DNA from: Asterella californica
Lineage: Eukaryota; Streptophyta; Marchantiopsida; Marchantiales; Aytoniaceae
Direction: 5' to 3'
DNA: 64,000 nucleotides
Assembly: GCA_036924285.1 (NCBI GenBank)
Contig: JAYKYS010000008.1
Location: forward strand, 11,230,501 to 11,294,500
Shown piece by piece: positions 22,757 to 34,470 of the stretch. The notes under the pieces were generated by a model. The model was not told where the DNA came from. It saw only the letters and a program-made list of their open reading frames with translations, and made no database searches. The first letter of the stretch is position 1. Every line of letters starts with the position of its first letter. The position numbers were made by a program, and so were the translations under genes.

Positions 22757-24719
22757 AATAACTATATTTAAAATTCGAAGTTCACACCAAACTCGTATTG
22801 AAAAGCCCGAAAAATGTCAATCTGAGGATTTTCTCTTTTCTTCAAACGATCTCCAGGTATGGATAAGGTCTCTCCTCTTGACTCTAAGAGCCCCAAGAAC
22901 TACCAAATCTGACCTCCAACTATCGAGATAATTCCAAATTTTGATCTTAAATGATAGAACTTCCAAAACCTCCTCCTTGCAAACTAAAACTGCTCGCATC
23001 ACCCAAACGGACTACTTGATATAAGATCCATTTCTTTCCATAGGTACATTCGATTACTTTGAACCCAACGAGACTCCAAACAAGTCGTTTGGAGTTCTTT
23101 TTGTAAAACACACAAGAAACTTAGTCGCATGAATCAAAAAAATTGATATAAATCGACCCTTTGCAGTTCCTCTCTCGCCACGCCCAACACAACAATCCAA
23201 TCTACGTGCAGTATCCTCCTATGCATAGATTAAGACTCCTTGATCGCGTAGTAAGATTAAAGAGCTTGGTCAATCGATCATGAAGAACAAAGCACCCTTA
23301 CGTCGCAAGTGAACAAAAATCGATGAAAATCGTCTCCTTCCGAGTTAATCTTCCTCACATCTCTCATATCGTTCGATAAAATTTCATCACGTCTTCAATT
23401 TCTTGAAGAACTTGATGTTCTAATTCCAGTGGATCCAAAAACATCAAGTTTGGACTCTGGAATGGTCCGAACGGCTCAACTCTCCTTCACATGCACTCCA
23501 ATCTTTCCTCCCTACGTCTCAATTTCTCCCAGATCATATAACACGATCCGTCTCTGCACAAATCTGTCTTATCTTTTGCGTCTTTTATCTTAAACACCCT
23601 TCTTACATAAGTACACAGTTCGTGAAACTTCTAGAATCCTCAAAAAACTATTTCTTTCTTTTGACATAAAATTTATATTTGTGAGATAACAATAGTTGTT
23701 ATTATCTACGTAAATAACAACTTCATGCCATTTTGGATCATCCAAACGGTGATATGTGCCTCGATAGTCCATCGTAAATAATACATATAGTTGTTTAACA
23801 TGCACCATCAGCGATCTGTTGTTTGTTGATGGTCCATCCGTCGTCGGTCCTCATGAATAATAATTTCTTGATTTTCTATTTTCGTCAATGATCCTCAAGC
23901 TGACAATCCATAAATAACAACTTGTTATTATTTATCATATTTATTGATAGTTCTCCTTAACTAACAACTTGGTATTAATTGTCATGCGCTATAGGAAGTC
24001 TGTTTGCTGATGATATATAAATAACTATGTATTGTTATTTATGCTCCACCAGCTGTCCGTCGGTCCATCATCAATTCAAAACTCGTAAAAGTTAAAATCC
24101 TCATAACTTCTTTGTCTTTGCTCCGTTTATGACAATTTAAACATCAATTTTGATCTCCTTGACAAGATCTATCCAAGTTACTTTCAGAATTGTGTAAAAA
24201 GAAAGTTTAGGAAAAATTTCCCTCATACCTTTTTTTCATGTTATAGTCCATCCATGACACATCGTATTGACAAGAAGTGAGAAGCAATGTGAAAAAATGT
24301 GTTGGTGTTGATAATTATTTCTTGGTCAAAGAGTTGGGTGAAGCTACTGATGTCCTTGTCATAATATGCAAGTTCAGAATGAAAAGTAAGAAAATAAGAA
24401 ATTTGGATGCTCCCAATGTGCAATGCAGAAAAAAACACAGAAAAAATTCTTATTATCTAGATGGTAATCTATGCATGGTCCAAAAGACCGATGTAGTGCA
24501 CTACAAATTGTGATGTATTCAAGTAGCACATATATCATATGAAATATATCATATACATCTCTATTATTTCGTGGTACAATAAGGTCACCTCGTCCTCGAG
24601 AGGATCTTCAGTTTGATGGATTTGAAGTTTCGAGGTCAAGATTGTGGTTATATATTGTCTAGGTCATGCATACAATTGTAAACCGCACAATAGCTTACCA
24701 TAGTGAATCAGAGCGTATG
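22757..24719. other. AT-rich intergenic, no gene seen
   Basis: From 23690 to 24050 the sequence repeats AATAACAACTT/TTGTTATTATTTAT words that pair with each other, together with GATGGTCCATCCGTC-type words (23825, 24050, 24245). No open frame has recognisable motifs. Confidence 0.4.
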
Positions 24720-25230
24720 CTTTTGATACTTGACTTAGGAGCCACTTGCAAGAAAGACCATACTTGCATAACTTTATCATAGATCAAAGACAAGTTATGA
24801 GTGTGATTCTTGATGTCTACTCTTGTACTTGTTGAATTGGAGAGCTTGCTGCAACACATTGTTTGTATTCAATTCCACCTATTTTGTATGTTCGTAGCTT
24901 TTAATATAATGAAGAGCTCGTGGTCATCTTGAAGCATAGAATATGTTACATTCTTCATACAACTCTAGTGATGCACCTCGGACTTGTACTTGTATGCAAT
25001 ATCCAAGCATACCAACAAATATGTGAAGACCTTTGCTATTTAGATGCTTTACACAAACTTCCGCTCCTAAAGGTCTAGATGTATCTTTTCAAACTATGAT
25101 TGTCATGATGTGCTTCTTCACTTCTTCGAGGCTAGTAGCTTGTAAACACATGACACCTTGAGCGTATATAAAGTAATGTTCTGCCTCTTTCCACATAGAG
25201 CAAGTCACTATTGCATTCATGATGCAGAAA
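24720..25230 (-). pseudogene. HUH/Rep-type endonuclease, copy 2 (heavily decayed)
   Basis: On the minus strand, EHYFIYAQGV (about 25152-25181) stands where copy 1 has SSHLHFQGV. Then SLEEVKKHI, LGAEVCVKHLNSKGLH and FVGMLGYCIQ follow, and further on VELNTNNVLQQAL with FNKYKS, each aligning with copy 1 in order. Motif II has lost its second histidine and motif III its lysine, and stops interrupt it, so it is dead. The parallel with copy 1 at both protein and DNA level shows a dispersed transposon family rather than chance frames. Confidence 0.72.
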
Positions 25231-25462
25231 AATGCACACCATATGTCCAAAAGAAAGATCTAAATCTCTTCTGAATACATATCATTGTGATTAAAACATC
25301 TTGAAAGCGCTTTTGGAATGATCTTGCGTGTACTTGACTCTTTTTGTACGTTGAGACACATATTATATGTATTGTCTTCACCATTCTTCTCATAAATATT
25401 AGAAAGGAAATGTATTGTCTAACACCGAAGCAAAACAGAGTGAGATTTATGACGTTACATAT

Positions 25463-25755
25463 ATGTCACGTCAGTTTAGCACCTCGGCTAGGTTGGTCGA
25501 GTGCGGAGTGACTAATCTCGGTAGGGCCGTTAGTGTCGTTAGGACGAGTTATTGGGATGACCCACTAGGGGTATACTTCGCAGGTAGGGCTTGGAGGCCT
25601 TAGTTCTTCAAGTTGAGCCTTCAAGCTCCTAGTTATGGTGGATAGTCTTGGTGAGTGCAATCTAGAGTCTCTGCGAACACAGAGTGGATTTGACTCGACT
25701 ATAGTGATTGTTCAGTGCCCGTTGGCATGGTGGAGTGAGTATATATCGTTTATCA
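25463..25755 (+). repeat. Left LTR-like repeat (5'-truncated)
   Basis: It aligns with 34080-34363 over nearly the whole length, for example GAGTGCGGAGTGACTAATCT and GATGACCCACTAGGG. The match ends on both sides at TATCGTTTATCA. Confidence 0.85.
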
Positions 25756-27157
25756 CTTGAAGAACTCAGATTGCGAGATCTGATTGAGAGCTTTCAGGTC
25801 ATGGATTTCAGTCGATGGTATCTCTGGAGTGGGCAGATCGTTGATACCTTTGATTTTGTGGGTGCGTGCGTGTGCGCGTGCGAGTGGTGTGAGCGTGCGA
25901 GTGGTTTTTTTCATTGGGTGATTGATCGCTGTGTTTTTGGTCGAATTGGTGGTGAGGTAGTGCGGAAGCGCTGCTGGAATTTCTTGTGACGGGTTTTTGT
26001 GGTCAATTTGAGAATGGCAGCAGTGCGTCAACGGACGTCGAGTTGGCATGGGTCGGAAATTTCTGGTGCTAAAGAGTGCAGTAGGTGCGCGTTGGGAAGA
26101 CGATTCCAACGCATAAAAAATCGTCATTTGGTGAAGGATCGAAGAAGTTACAAGCAAAAGAAGGTCGCGGGTGGTCCAAAATCTGACATAAACCCGCATG
26201 CGAGTGCTAATTTGGCAGATTTTGACGTTTTGGAGTGTGTTTTTGACCTCTAAGTTGCTATTTTTGAGTTGTTCTCTTCATGCGCATCTTGCTTGTGTTG
26301 TTTGGCTCTAGTTTCTTCTCCAAGCGGAGAGGAGCGGAGAGTGAGCGGGAGTGCGTGTTAGGAGGTGTTTAAAGGCTTCAAGGAGCAGAGGTGCGTGAGT
26401 GCGGAGGCGGAGGCGAGCCCGCCGCAAGCTAGCTTGCTGGCGTGCGTGAGAGAGTAAGCAAGTTTCAGTTGTGTGAAAAATGTAAAACTAGTAGGTCACA
26501 GATCCCAACACTATTCCTAGACTTGCACACTTAACTGTGTAGTCTTAACTTTGGCTTTACCACTAGACCAATAGCTCTTGGTGTCTTCTAGGGATGCGTG
26601 TAAGTACTTATAGACTTGTTTAAGGTAGTAGGAGACCTCCTCGCACGTTCCTAAAGCAGTGGTAGGGCGACCCATAGTACTAAGAGGAAGTTGTTGTTGT
26701 GGTAGTGTTTGCTTATATCGTAGAGATGCGTATGGAGGCAATGGGTGACAGTTGTCTTGGGTGAGTTAATAGAGCTACCACGTAGATATTTTTGGAGCTA
26801 CTAGAGACATCAACATATAGTTATTGACCTTAAGTACCAGTTACGATAGTTGGTGATCATATAGTGTGCATGTGGTCATTGAAGAGGAGGCATTAGTCCA
26901 GGTGGGATTGGGTTTCTCTTTATGTGAATGTTTGAGTGTGGAGGGTTATCGTTTGGACTTCTTGTGGTTGAAACCTTTCCATTTTCTACTTCTTGTTTGT
27001 GCGTCACGTTTGCTTGTGTTGGCGCTTGATTTCCGGAGTGAGTTCACTCCAATGTGTTGTCGGTAGTGAGGTTGGTGTTGTGGACCAGTCAGACTATCTT
27101 TGTTTCTCTCACGATGCGGTTGGATTGACGACCAACAGATCGTGAGAGATATCGACT
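25756..27157 (+). other. Leader/untranslated region of the gypsy element
   Basis: No conserved coding motif before the gag-like frame. A TG/GC-rich tract (GGTGCGTGCGTGTGCGCG) lies at 25860. A purine-rich GAGCGGAGAG stretch lies near 26330-26440. Confidence 0.4.
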
Positions 27158-28396
27158 GTGTGTGTTACTAGAATGACGTGGAAATGTTTGTTCCAACACT
27201 TGGAGGGACCACCAATGGAGGATTATCATGAGTTCAAGCGAGACTACAATGTGGAGATTGAGTTGTGTAGACAACATTGGTCTCTCAACTACGTCTCTAT
27301 CACTACTGGCGCAGTTTTGAGAGACGTAGCACTTACGAGTTCGAGTGCCAGTAGCAGTGGTACATCCACAGGTGGCGGAGTATCTACTACAAGCGGTGCG
27401 TCCACTAGTAGTGGAGCAGGTGGTAGTGTGAGCGAGATACCACCAGGGTTTAACCATGTGGTTCAGTTCTTTCAATGTTTGAGGAAGAACTATCAGGGTG
27501 TGCGGACCGACAAGTTGAGGAGTCTCCAAGAGGTCCAGCGGAAGACTAGAGAGAGCCTACGCGAGGCGTTTACTTGCATGAGACGGTTGATCAGCGTTAC
27601 CCAAGAGGTGACGGAAGCACACGCACTCTAGTTCTGATATGAGATACTAGACCAGGAGCTATGTAGGAGAGTCAGAGATGCGACTCTCCTTAGAGACACC
27701 GCTCCGACGTTGACAGTTGTCTTTGGTCTAGCTGAGCGGATTGAGCTCAACATGGTGGAGGAGAAGGTGGTGACTGCTGGGTTCAGCAGGGAGGCATCAC
27801 ATGGGACGACCACCTATTCTCAAGGATCACAAGTTGCGCAACAGCGTGGTCATAGTGGTGGTGGTGATAAGGATCGTGCTGAACAGTCACGATCCCAAGG
27901 AGGTGTTGGAGGATCTGGTGGACAGAAGCTCATGCCGTCCTTCTCTAATCAACAACAAGCGGGTCCTTGCTGAACGTGTGATGGTCCTCATCAGCAGAAG
28001 GACTATCCACAGAAAGGAGATGGTTATGAGACGTCTGAGACGTCTCAAGCGATGCCTAGACAGTGTGAGCATTACGGACGAACGGGTCATAGTAGTGACC
28101 GTTGTTTTGATCTCCACCTCGAGCTACGGCAAAGGAAGGTTGATCGTGGACGAGACGAGAGAGCTCAGAGAGGCCGTGGTGGTCGAGCTGGAGATAGAGG
28201 TCAAGCACCTAGGAGAAGAACAGTCGGTTCACCGTCTGCTACGACGTCAGAAGTAGGTATGACTGCTCCGATTGAGCAGTTGGAGCATAATATAGCTAGT
28301 ATGGCTATGGCTCAGCGGAGATCTGATGGAACAGAGGCTTTCACGTCTTATGAAGGAGAAAGAGTTGACTTCGACTTCATGGTTGGTGTGGCGTAG
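27158..28396 (+). pseudogene. gag region of the gypsy element
   Basis: A Ser/Thr/Gly-rich frame (27158-27631) is followed, after stops and frame changes, by a Gln/Gly-rich stretch and a zinc-knuckle-like CEHYGRTGHSSDRC at about 28064-28105. The second cysteine is replaced by tyrosine (C-x2-Y-x4-H-x4-C), as expected in a decayed copy. Arg/Gly-rich sequence follows. Gag would package the element RNA. Confidence 0.6.
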
Positions 28397-28959
28397 ATTG
28401 AGAAATCTGCGATAGTGACTAAGGTGCAGTACGTGTCTCTGAGTCACGAGGTACGTCGGTGGAGTTGGATCCACAACGCGGAGAGGCTGGTAGACAGGTC
28501 AAGCTTCCTCAGTCATTCACATTATCGGAGACGTTGAGGACCACGTCTATGATACTTAAACGGCTTACCGATGGTGTAATGAAGTTAGAGACATCAAAAT
28601 CTAAGAGATGGGATGATGCGAGATAATCCTCGACGTCTGTGGATGCGACGTCGAACTCAATGTTAAAGACGGCTACAGTAGTTTCCCGAGCCTCATTATT
28701 TTCAGCCATGGATATGAGAGTATTGGGAGTCAGCTTGGCTCCAATGTTCCAGTTGGCGGCCACGCTCAGTGAGAGCGAGGATGTTGTTACTTCTAGTGCT
28801 AAGGTGGTTCAGCAAGAGATAGTAGATGTGTCCATGGAGTCGAGGATCAGGACAGCTATCAGTGGTACTTGGCAAGTGGTGGCTGCTAAGTTAGATGAGT
28901 TATCAGCTAGGCCGACGATTGACCGTGCAGGTTTGGCACTAGGTGTGGTGTTGTTGGAC

Positions 28960-29400
28960 AACAGAAGTGATATTTTCTGTTTGATGGCATCTTCAAGGAA
29001 GGTGTATCGACCGCAGAAAGTCTTGTTAGACTCTGGAGCTCAACCGTTGATGTTGGAAAAGACGACGTGTATTGATTTGGGTCTGAGGAAGTCCGAGGTG
29101 GAGAGATGTCCATTCCAACTATAGACATCTCTAGGGGGATCAAGAGGTACAAGTCTACACATTACACGCAAGATCATCCCGCGGATGGCTCCATGGTGAG
29201 GACCAAGGTCATCGCTACAACCACGGAGTCCTATGATGTATTGGTTGGAGGTGTTGTGTTATATCTTATGAGGTTCGTGATCGACTATTGGACGCAGACA
29301 ACATCTTACAGACCAGGTTGCCAGTCCGGTGAGAGACGAGTGAGCCGCTTACCAGTGCGATTCAATGCTAGAGTTGGGACAACAGAGCCTACACCAGAGA
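28960..29400 (+). pseudogene. Retroviral-type aspartic protease region
   Basis: VLLDSGAQPLML places the catalytic D-S-G at 29029-29037. SYDVLVGG and a YWTQTTSYRPG...SGERR block follow in another frame (29230-29350). Stops lie between the parts. Confidence 0.7.
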
Positions 29401-29708
29401 CGATGACATCCGTTGCAAGATTCAGTTCGTCCATCACTTGGCCGGACGAGTTGTTAGAGGACAATGCTCATGCGGAGGATACTCCGGTCTTTGAGGAGGT
29501 GAAGGACATGCCTAGCATGTCAACCTTAGTATCATCTGCCTTGGATGTTCCACTCTGGAGTTCGAATGGAGAGTTGCAGCAGTATGTTGACCGATTGGTG
29601 GTGCAGCAGGCTTGGAGTGAAGTCTTTGCACCACCAGTAGAGGAACAAATGGTTGTTCCTGCTACTGGTCCTGTGACCTTACCACCGTTGGATATGACTC
29701 CTATTGTA

Positions 29709-30690
29709 TAGCAGTATCCAAAGAAGGGTGTGTATGTGCTGGAGTTGTTTGGAGGGATCAGCACATGTTTGATTGCGATATTGCAGGTAGACATACAAGT
29801 ACAACGATACTTGTATGTGGAGAGAGATGAGGTTACCAGACTCATCTCATTGCATCATGTGGCACGTTTGATGCAGAGATATCTTGAGTTGTTGTCCATA
29901 TCAGCTGTTAGAGGATACCAGCAAGCATTATCTTCAGATATATTTCGCTGCTAGGGGCGAAAGATCTCACGTTTGTTGACATCATTCACTTGGTGATAGC
30001 CGGGTGGTCATGTCAAGGTCGCACACGTGCTGGGAGAGGTCAAGATTTACATGACACGCGATCTAAGATGTTCTGAGAGATGTTATGGATCTTACGACAT
30101 CTCTAGATGCATCAGGTGGATTCTCCAGCGTCTTGAAGGACGTTCTTTTGTTAGGTGATGCTCGTGCACAGATGATGACGAATGTGCACCAGGTGCGGTC
30201 TTGGATCGGATCGGCAATGCTGTTGGATGCAGCGAGAGTGGGATCTCGTGCACGTCGTCCACGGTTGTGATGGAAAAACTTGTTATCAAGAGAGGTGCTC
30301 AAGTACACACACGATGTAGTGAGACGACCAGCGCACCTCACAGTTGATGGCATCTTGGACGCAAGACGACGATCTCAAGTAGTGAGAGTCGTCGATAGAT
30401 CACTCATGGCAGTGGTGAACCTAGTGGGACGGCCCATGGCAGCCTTGCCCACTTTGGTGAGCTTTCTAGCGTCTCATGCTTACAGAGATGGAGGACCTGA
30501 GCTTGTGTGATATGCTCGATTACAATAGTTGGTGGAGTCCAATGCCGATGAGAGAGCGAGCGATGGGTTTCTCTACAGGTACGGCGGCAATAGCTTCAGT
30601 GTCGGAGGTTTCACGTCGTCAAGTATTGGATCAAGCAATGGACTTGAATTGCTTGACATGGATTGTTAGCCTTGGATTGGCTTAGCAGTG
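29709..30690 (+). pseudogene. C5 cytosine DNA methyltransferase domain in the retrotransposon
   Basis: It directly follows the protease region in frame, across one TAG at 29709. Motif I reads VYVLELFGGI (29730-29760), the S-adenosylmethionine-binding loop. A frame change near 29950 leads to HLVIAGWSCQGRTRAGRG at about 29990-30045; the SCQ there corresponds to catalytic motif IV (usually PCQ). LLLGDARAQ and ARVGSRARRPRL (30145-30270) fit the region after motif VI and motif VIII. ERAMGFSTGTAAIASVSE and RRQVLDQAMDL (30560-30655) fit the C-terminal motifs IX-X. Such enzymes methylate cytosine in DNA. At least four stops or frameshifts make this copy inactive. Retrotransposons with captured methyltransferases are known from a streptophyte alga and dinoflagellates; this looks like that type. 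Confidence 0.8.
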
Positions 30691-31130
30691 TCGGATGCGA
30701 TCGACGGGTGTTATTGCTTGGACACTTCTGAGCTCTTTGTCTATCGAGTCGGTGGAGGCAAAGACTGGGGGCGAGGCATGTGGAGTTTGTCATCCTTGGA
30801 CATCATGAGATGTCATAGGAGTGAATGTGGAGCTTGCAGCTAAGATTGCACGAGTTTTTTTGCATAGTGGCGGTGGAGGTTGTTGGTGGTGAGCAGAAGG
30901 AAACTGCTCAAGAGGCTACAAGATAGCAGTCAACGACTTCGTCTTCTACCTCTAGCATGGTGACAGAGGATACTTGGGAGCCGGAGATTGGACCCAAGCT
31001 TATAGGAGAGGAGAGATGAAGCGTTCAGAGATTCTTGAAGAGTTACATAAATTGTTTTGCCTTTAGTATGAAGGATTTGGGTACCTTGAAGGGACCTGGT
31101 ATACGGATCGACTTGCCTAATGACATTCTA
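30691..31130 (+). other. Spacer between methyltransferase and RT
   Basis: Degenerate coding sequence without clear motifs. Bases 31005-31045 resemble 4311-4350. Confidence 0.4.
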
Positions 31131-31740
31131 ATCTTTCGACGTCCTTATAAGTACAGTGACATGGAGAGAGTCTGATCAGAGTAGGACTTAAGACTTGTTG
31201 GAGGTTGGGTTGGTGGAGATGTCGCATAGAGAGTATGCATCTGTCACAATTATGCCAGCAAAGAAAGATATGTATGGCAACTACACGGATATGCGCATGT
31301 GTGGAGACTACCGTCCTATCAATAGACAGACAAAGTCCGATAAGTATGTCATGCCGACACCTGAAAAGATCTTTGATGTAGTGGAGCATGTGACCGTCTT
31401 CAGTACTTTGGATCTTCGAGCAGGGTATCATCAATTGCCGATGAGAGAAAAAGATAAGTCCAAGACAGCATTCTGAGGAATTGACTTTCACGGCAAGGAT
31501 TGTTTGTATCAGTAGCGGTTCTTACCATTTGGATTGAAGAACGCACTTGCTGAGTTCCAAAGGGTGATGGATAGAATCCTAGCAGGATTGGATTTTGTCA
31601 GATGTTATATTGACGACATCTTAATCTATAGTGCTACAGTAGAGGAGCACGAGAGACACTTACGAGATATGTTCGAGCGGTTGAGAGCTCATGGGTTGAA
31701 GTTACACCTTGGGAAGTGTTCTTCCAGGAGTTGGTAGAGC
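31131..31740 (+). pseudogene. Reverse transcriptase of the gypsy element
   Basis: In order: SVTIMPAKKD, MRMCGDYRPINRQT, the catalytic-site block FSTLDLRAGYHQLPM, then LPFGLKNALAEFQRVMD and YIDDILIYS at about 31600-31630. A stop near 31477 and others break the frame. Confidence 0.93.
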
Positions 31741-32400
31741 TTCTGGACCACACCATCTACCAAGGTGGGTTGGGTGTTCAACAGACGAAGATTGATGCTA
31801 TTGCACTTATCTCACGTCCTACAGATGTGAGTCGAATTTGGACATTTGTTGGTTTGACGAACTTCTATCGTCAATAAGAGTTTAGTGCAATTGCGAAGTC
31901 ATTGACCAAGCTGATGAAGGTGGACCAGGAGTGGCAGTGAGGAGATGAGCAAGAGTGAGCTTTTGTAGAGCTCAAGGATAGGTTGACATCTGCTCCCATC
32001 TTGAGGAGATCCGTTAGGGACGTTCTTTCCAACTGCACACTGATTGGAGTATGTTGGGACTTGGAGCAGTGTTGACTCAACATGATGATGAGAAAAAGGA
32101 GTTCGTGATGACGTATGTCAATTGCTTCAACAATTCGACGGAGACGAGGTATAGTTCGTATGAGAGAGTGTTTGATGATAGTGTGGGTTGTTGCACACTT
32201 TTCATGTTATTTGTTCGAGAACCTCTTTACTCTCATTATTGATCACCAGCCGCTCAAGTGGTTGATGAAGTCCGACAAGCTTACAGAGAAGCTTGCACGA
32301 TGAGCTCTTATCTTAAAGGAGTATGACTTCCAGGTAGTGCATAGACCTGGAGTGCAAACCTAGATGCCGATGGATTGAGTCGTAACCCCATGCACGACTC
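31741..32400 (+). pseudogene. RNase H region of the gypsy element
   Basis: Remnants include FVGLTNFYRQ, LTSAPIL, then DHQPLKWLM and DFQVVHRPG, separated by stops and frame changes. This is the normal order downstream of a gypsy RT. Confidence 0.75.
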
Positions 32401-32799
32401 AGCAAGATCAGACTGAGGCTCAATGGCATGACGAGGTTGATGAGGAGATAGTGCCAAGGTGGCATGCATCTATTTTTCTTTACGTGTTGGTCATGAACTC
32501 TAGTATGGAAGGTCAGGTCATATCTTTCTCTGGTCAGAGAGTAGATGATGAGTCTCTAGATCCTGAAGGTGGAGATGGTGTTCCATAACAGCGAGATATT
32601 CACGATGATGTGATCGTAATGAAGTATCTATGTACCGACGTGGTGGTAGACACAGTAAGTGCCAAGGAGTGAGATCGTGTCCTTCAACTAACGAAGAGAT
32701 TTTGACGAGAAGGACGACATGTACTTCGAGTGTGGGATGATGAATATGAATAGTGTCACATCCATCCCCAAGGGCACAGTTAGTATGACATTCTCATGA

Positions 32800-33850
32800 G
32801 GAGTTGGGACATTTTGGGATGAAGCGTACGCATAGCTTACTCCAAACACAATATTGGTGGCGTGGTATGCACATCGAAGTGCAACAATTTGTCGCACAAT
32901 GTGTGGTTTGTGATTGTGGAGCACTTCTTCAAGTGGATTGAGTTGGTGGTATTACCGAACAAGGCGAGTGAAGGGACGGCGTGCGTTCTTAGATCAAGTG
33001 CTGAGTCGCTTTGGAGCACCAGCTGAAGTGTTGACAGATCAAGGTACAAAGTTTCTTGGTGAGTTTCAGACTTTGTGTGATCAGACGCTGATTGATCATC
33101 GGACTACATCTCGAGATCATCCTGAGGTGGATGGTTTGGTGGAGAGGGTAGTTCAGACAGTGAAGAGAGGATTGCACAAGTATAGCTTGCAGAAGGGCCA
33201 CATGGGAGACTAGGATGTGCAGTTACCATGGTTGGCTATGGGCTACCGTTTTAACCGACAAACGTCTTTGGCTTCCTTCTCATCGTATTTTCTATTGTAT
33301 GACCGAGATCCAGATCTACCTTCAGCCATTCTTCGTGATTCTGCTGAGGTGTTGAACCTTGATGACCCGGATATGTGGGTGAACGCATGTTCTCAACGAG
33401 CAGAGACATTTCAGAGAGTTATGTCTATGACTTTTGAAAACTTAGCGATTGCTCAGCATAGAGACACGTTGCGATATGCGACTATTCGAGGAGGAGGTTA
33501 TCGATCATCGATTCGCAAGTTTCATCTTAACGATTATATCTATCTATAGCAGACTGCACCGATGACGTTAGATGTGACCGCAAGACGCACTATTTTACGA
33601 GTGCGTGAGGTGTTATCTTCTGAAGTACTCATGTTAGAGGGCCGTGATGGTGTTGTTTGAAAGGACCATGTGTGTAATTGCGTGCCATGTCATCTTCCTG
33701 AAATCGATGAGACCGTTGACCCAAGCTTATCAGTTGTACGTGTGGGCTTGAGGTGTATGTTGTGTGGGTCTGCTGGTGGAGCAGTCCGTATGTTGGTGCA
33801 AGGATAGTCGATTAGATCTTTGCGTGGTATGGATTGCAGACAGACGACTA
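32800..33850 (+). pseudogene. Integrase of the gypsy element
   Basis: The segment LSRFGAPAEVLTDQGTKF carries the second catalytic Asp (near 33035). The glutamate block follows as HPEVDGLVERVVQTVK. Then come the conserved LPWLAMGYRFNRQ stretch and a C-terminal SIRKFHLNDYIYL. The zinc finger is too decayed to place. Stops near 33211 and 33547 interrupt it. Confidence 0.88.
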
Positions 33851-33862
33851 ACGATGGGGCGA

Positions 33863-34470
33863 TGTAGCACCCGACCTTCTGATCTTTGCATCCATGAAGG
33901 TGTATATCACGTAGTTGAGACATGAGGCTATCTGGAGTTAGAGGGACCTAACAATCAGTTAAGGAGACGATTGTGATACACTTGTGTATGTGTATGACAT
34001 CGTCCATGTGTTATGTGTATGTGTGGTGTACCTCTAACAACGATGTATGTTGTGTAGTAATGTGTATGCGCACAACAGCTATCACGTCACCCCGGTTAGG
34101 TTGATCGAGTGCGGAGTGACTAATCTCGGTAAGGCCGTTAGGGCTGTTAGGGCGAGTTCTTGGGATGACCCACTAGGGATATACTTCGCATGTAGGGCTT
34201 GGAGGCCTTAGTTCTTCAAGTTGAGCCTTCAAGCTCCTAGCTATGATGGATAGTATTGGTGAGTGCAATCTGGAGTCTCTGCGAGCACATAGTGGATTTG
34301 GCTCGACTTTAGTGATTGTTTAGTGCGCGTTGGCATGGTGGAGTGAGTACATATCGTTTATCATTGTGGTACACTTGTGTATGTGCATGACATAGTCCAT
34401 GTGTTATGTGTATATGTAGTGTATCTCTGACAGCGATGTATGTTGTGTAACGATGTGTATGCACACGACA
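33863..34470 (+). repeat. 3' LTR region with an internal duplication
   Basis: TGTAGCACCCGACC follows a purine-rich tract. A segment of about 105 bp at 33972-34078 (ACACTTGTGTATGTG...) is repeated at 34366-34470, one on each side of the block shared with the left LTR. The arrangement is thus X - Y - X', with only Y present on the left. Confidence 0.65.

Larger units (their letters stand above)
25463..34470 (+). mobile_element. Ty3/gypsy retrotransposon carrying a C5 DNA methyltransferase domain, decayed
   Basis: Two homologous flanks (25463-25755 and 34080-34363) enclose gag, protease, methyltransferase, RT, RNase H and integrase remnants, all plus strand. Both flanks end in CGTTTATCA. The right side starts earlier, at TGTAGCACCCGACC (33863) right after a purine tract, so the left LTR appears 5'-truncated. 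Many in-frame stops and several frameshifts show that the copy is inactive. Confidence 0.87.

Noticed and set aside
25753..26199. 148-codon minus-strand open frame
   Set aside because: Antisense to the leader of the gypsy element; Thr/His/Pro-rich low-complexity translation caused by the GTGCGTGCG tract.
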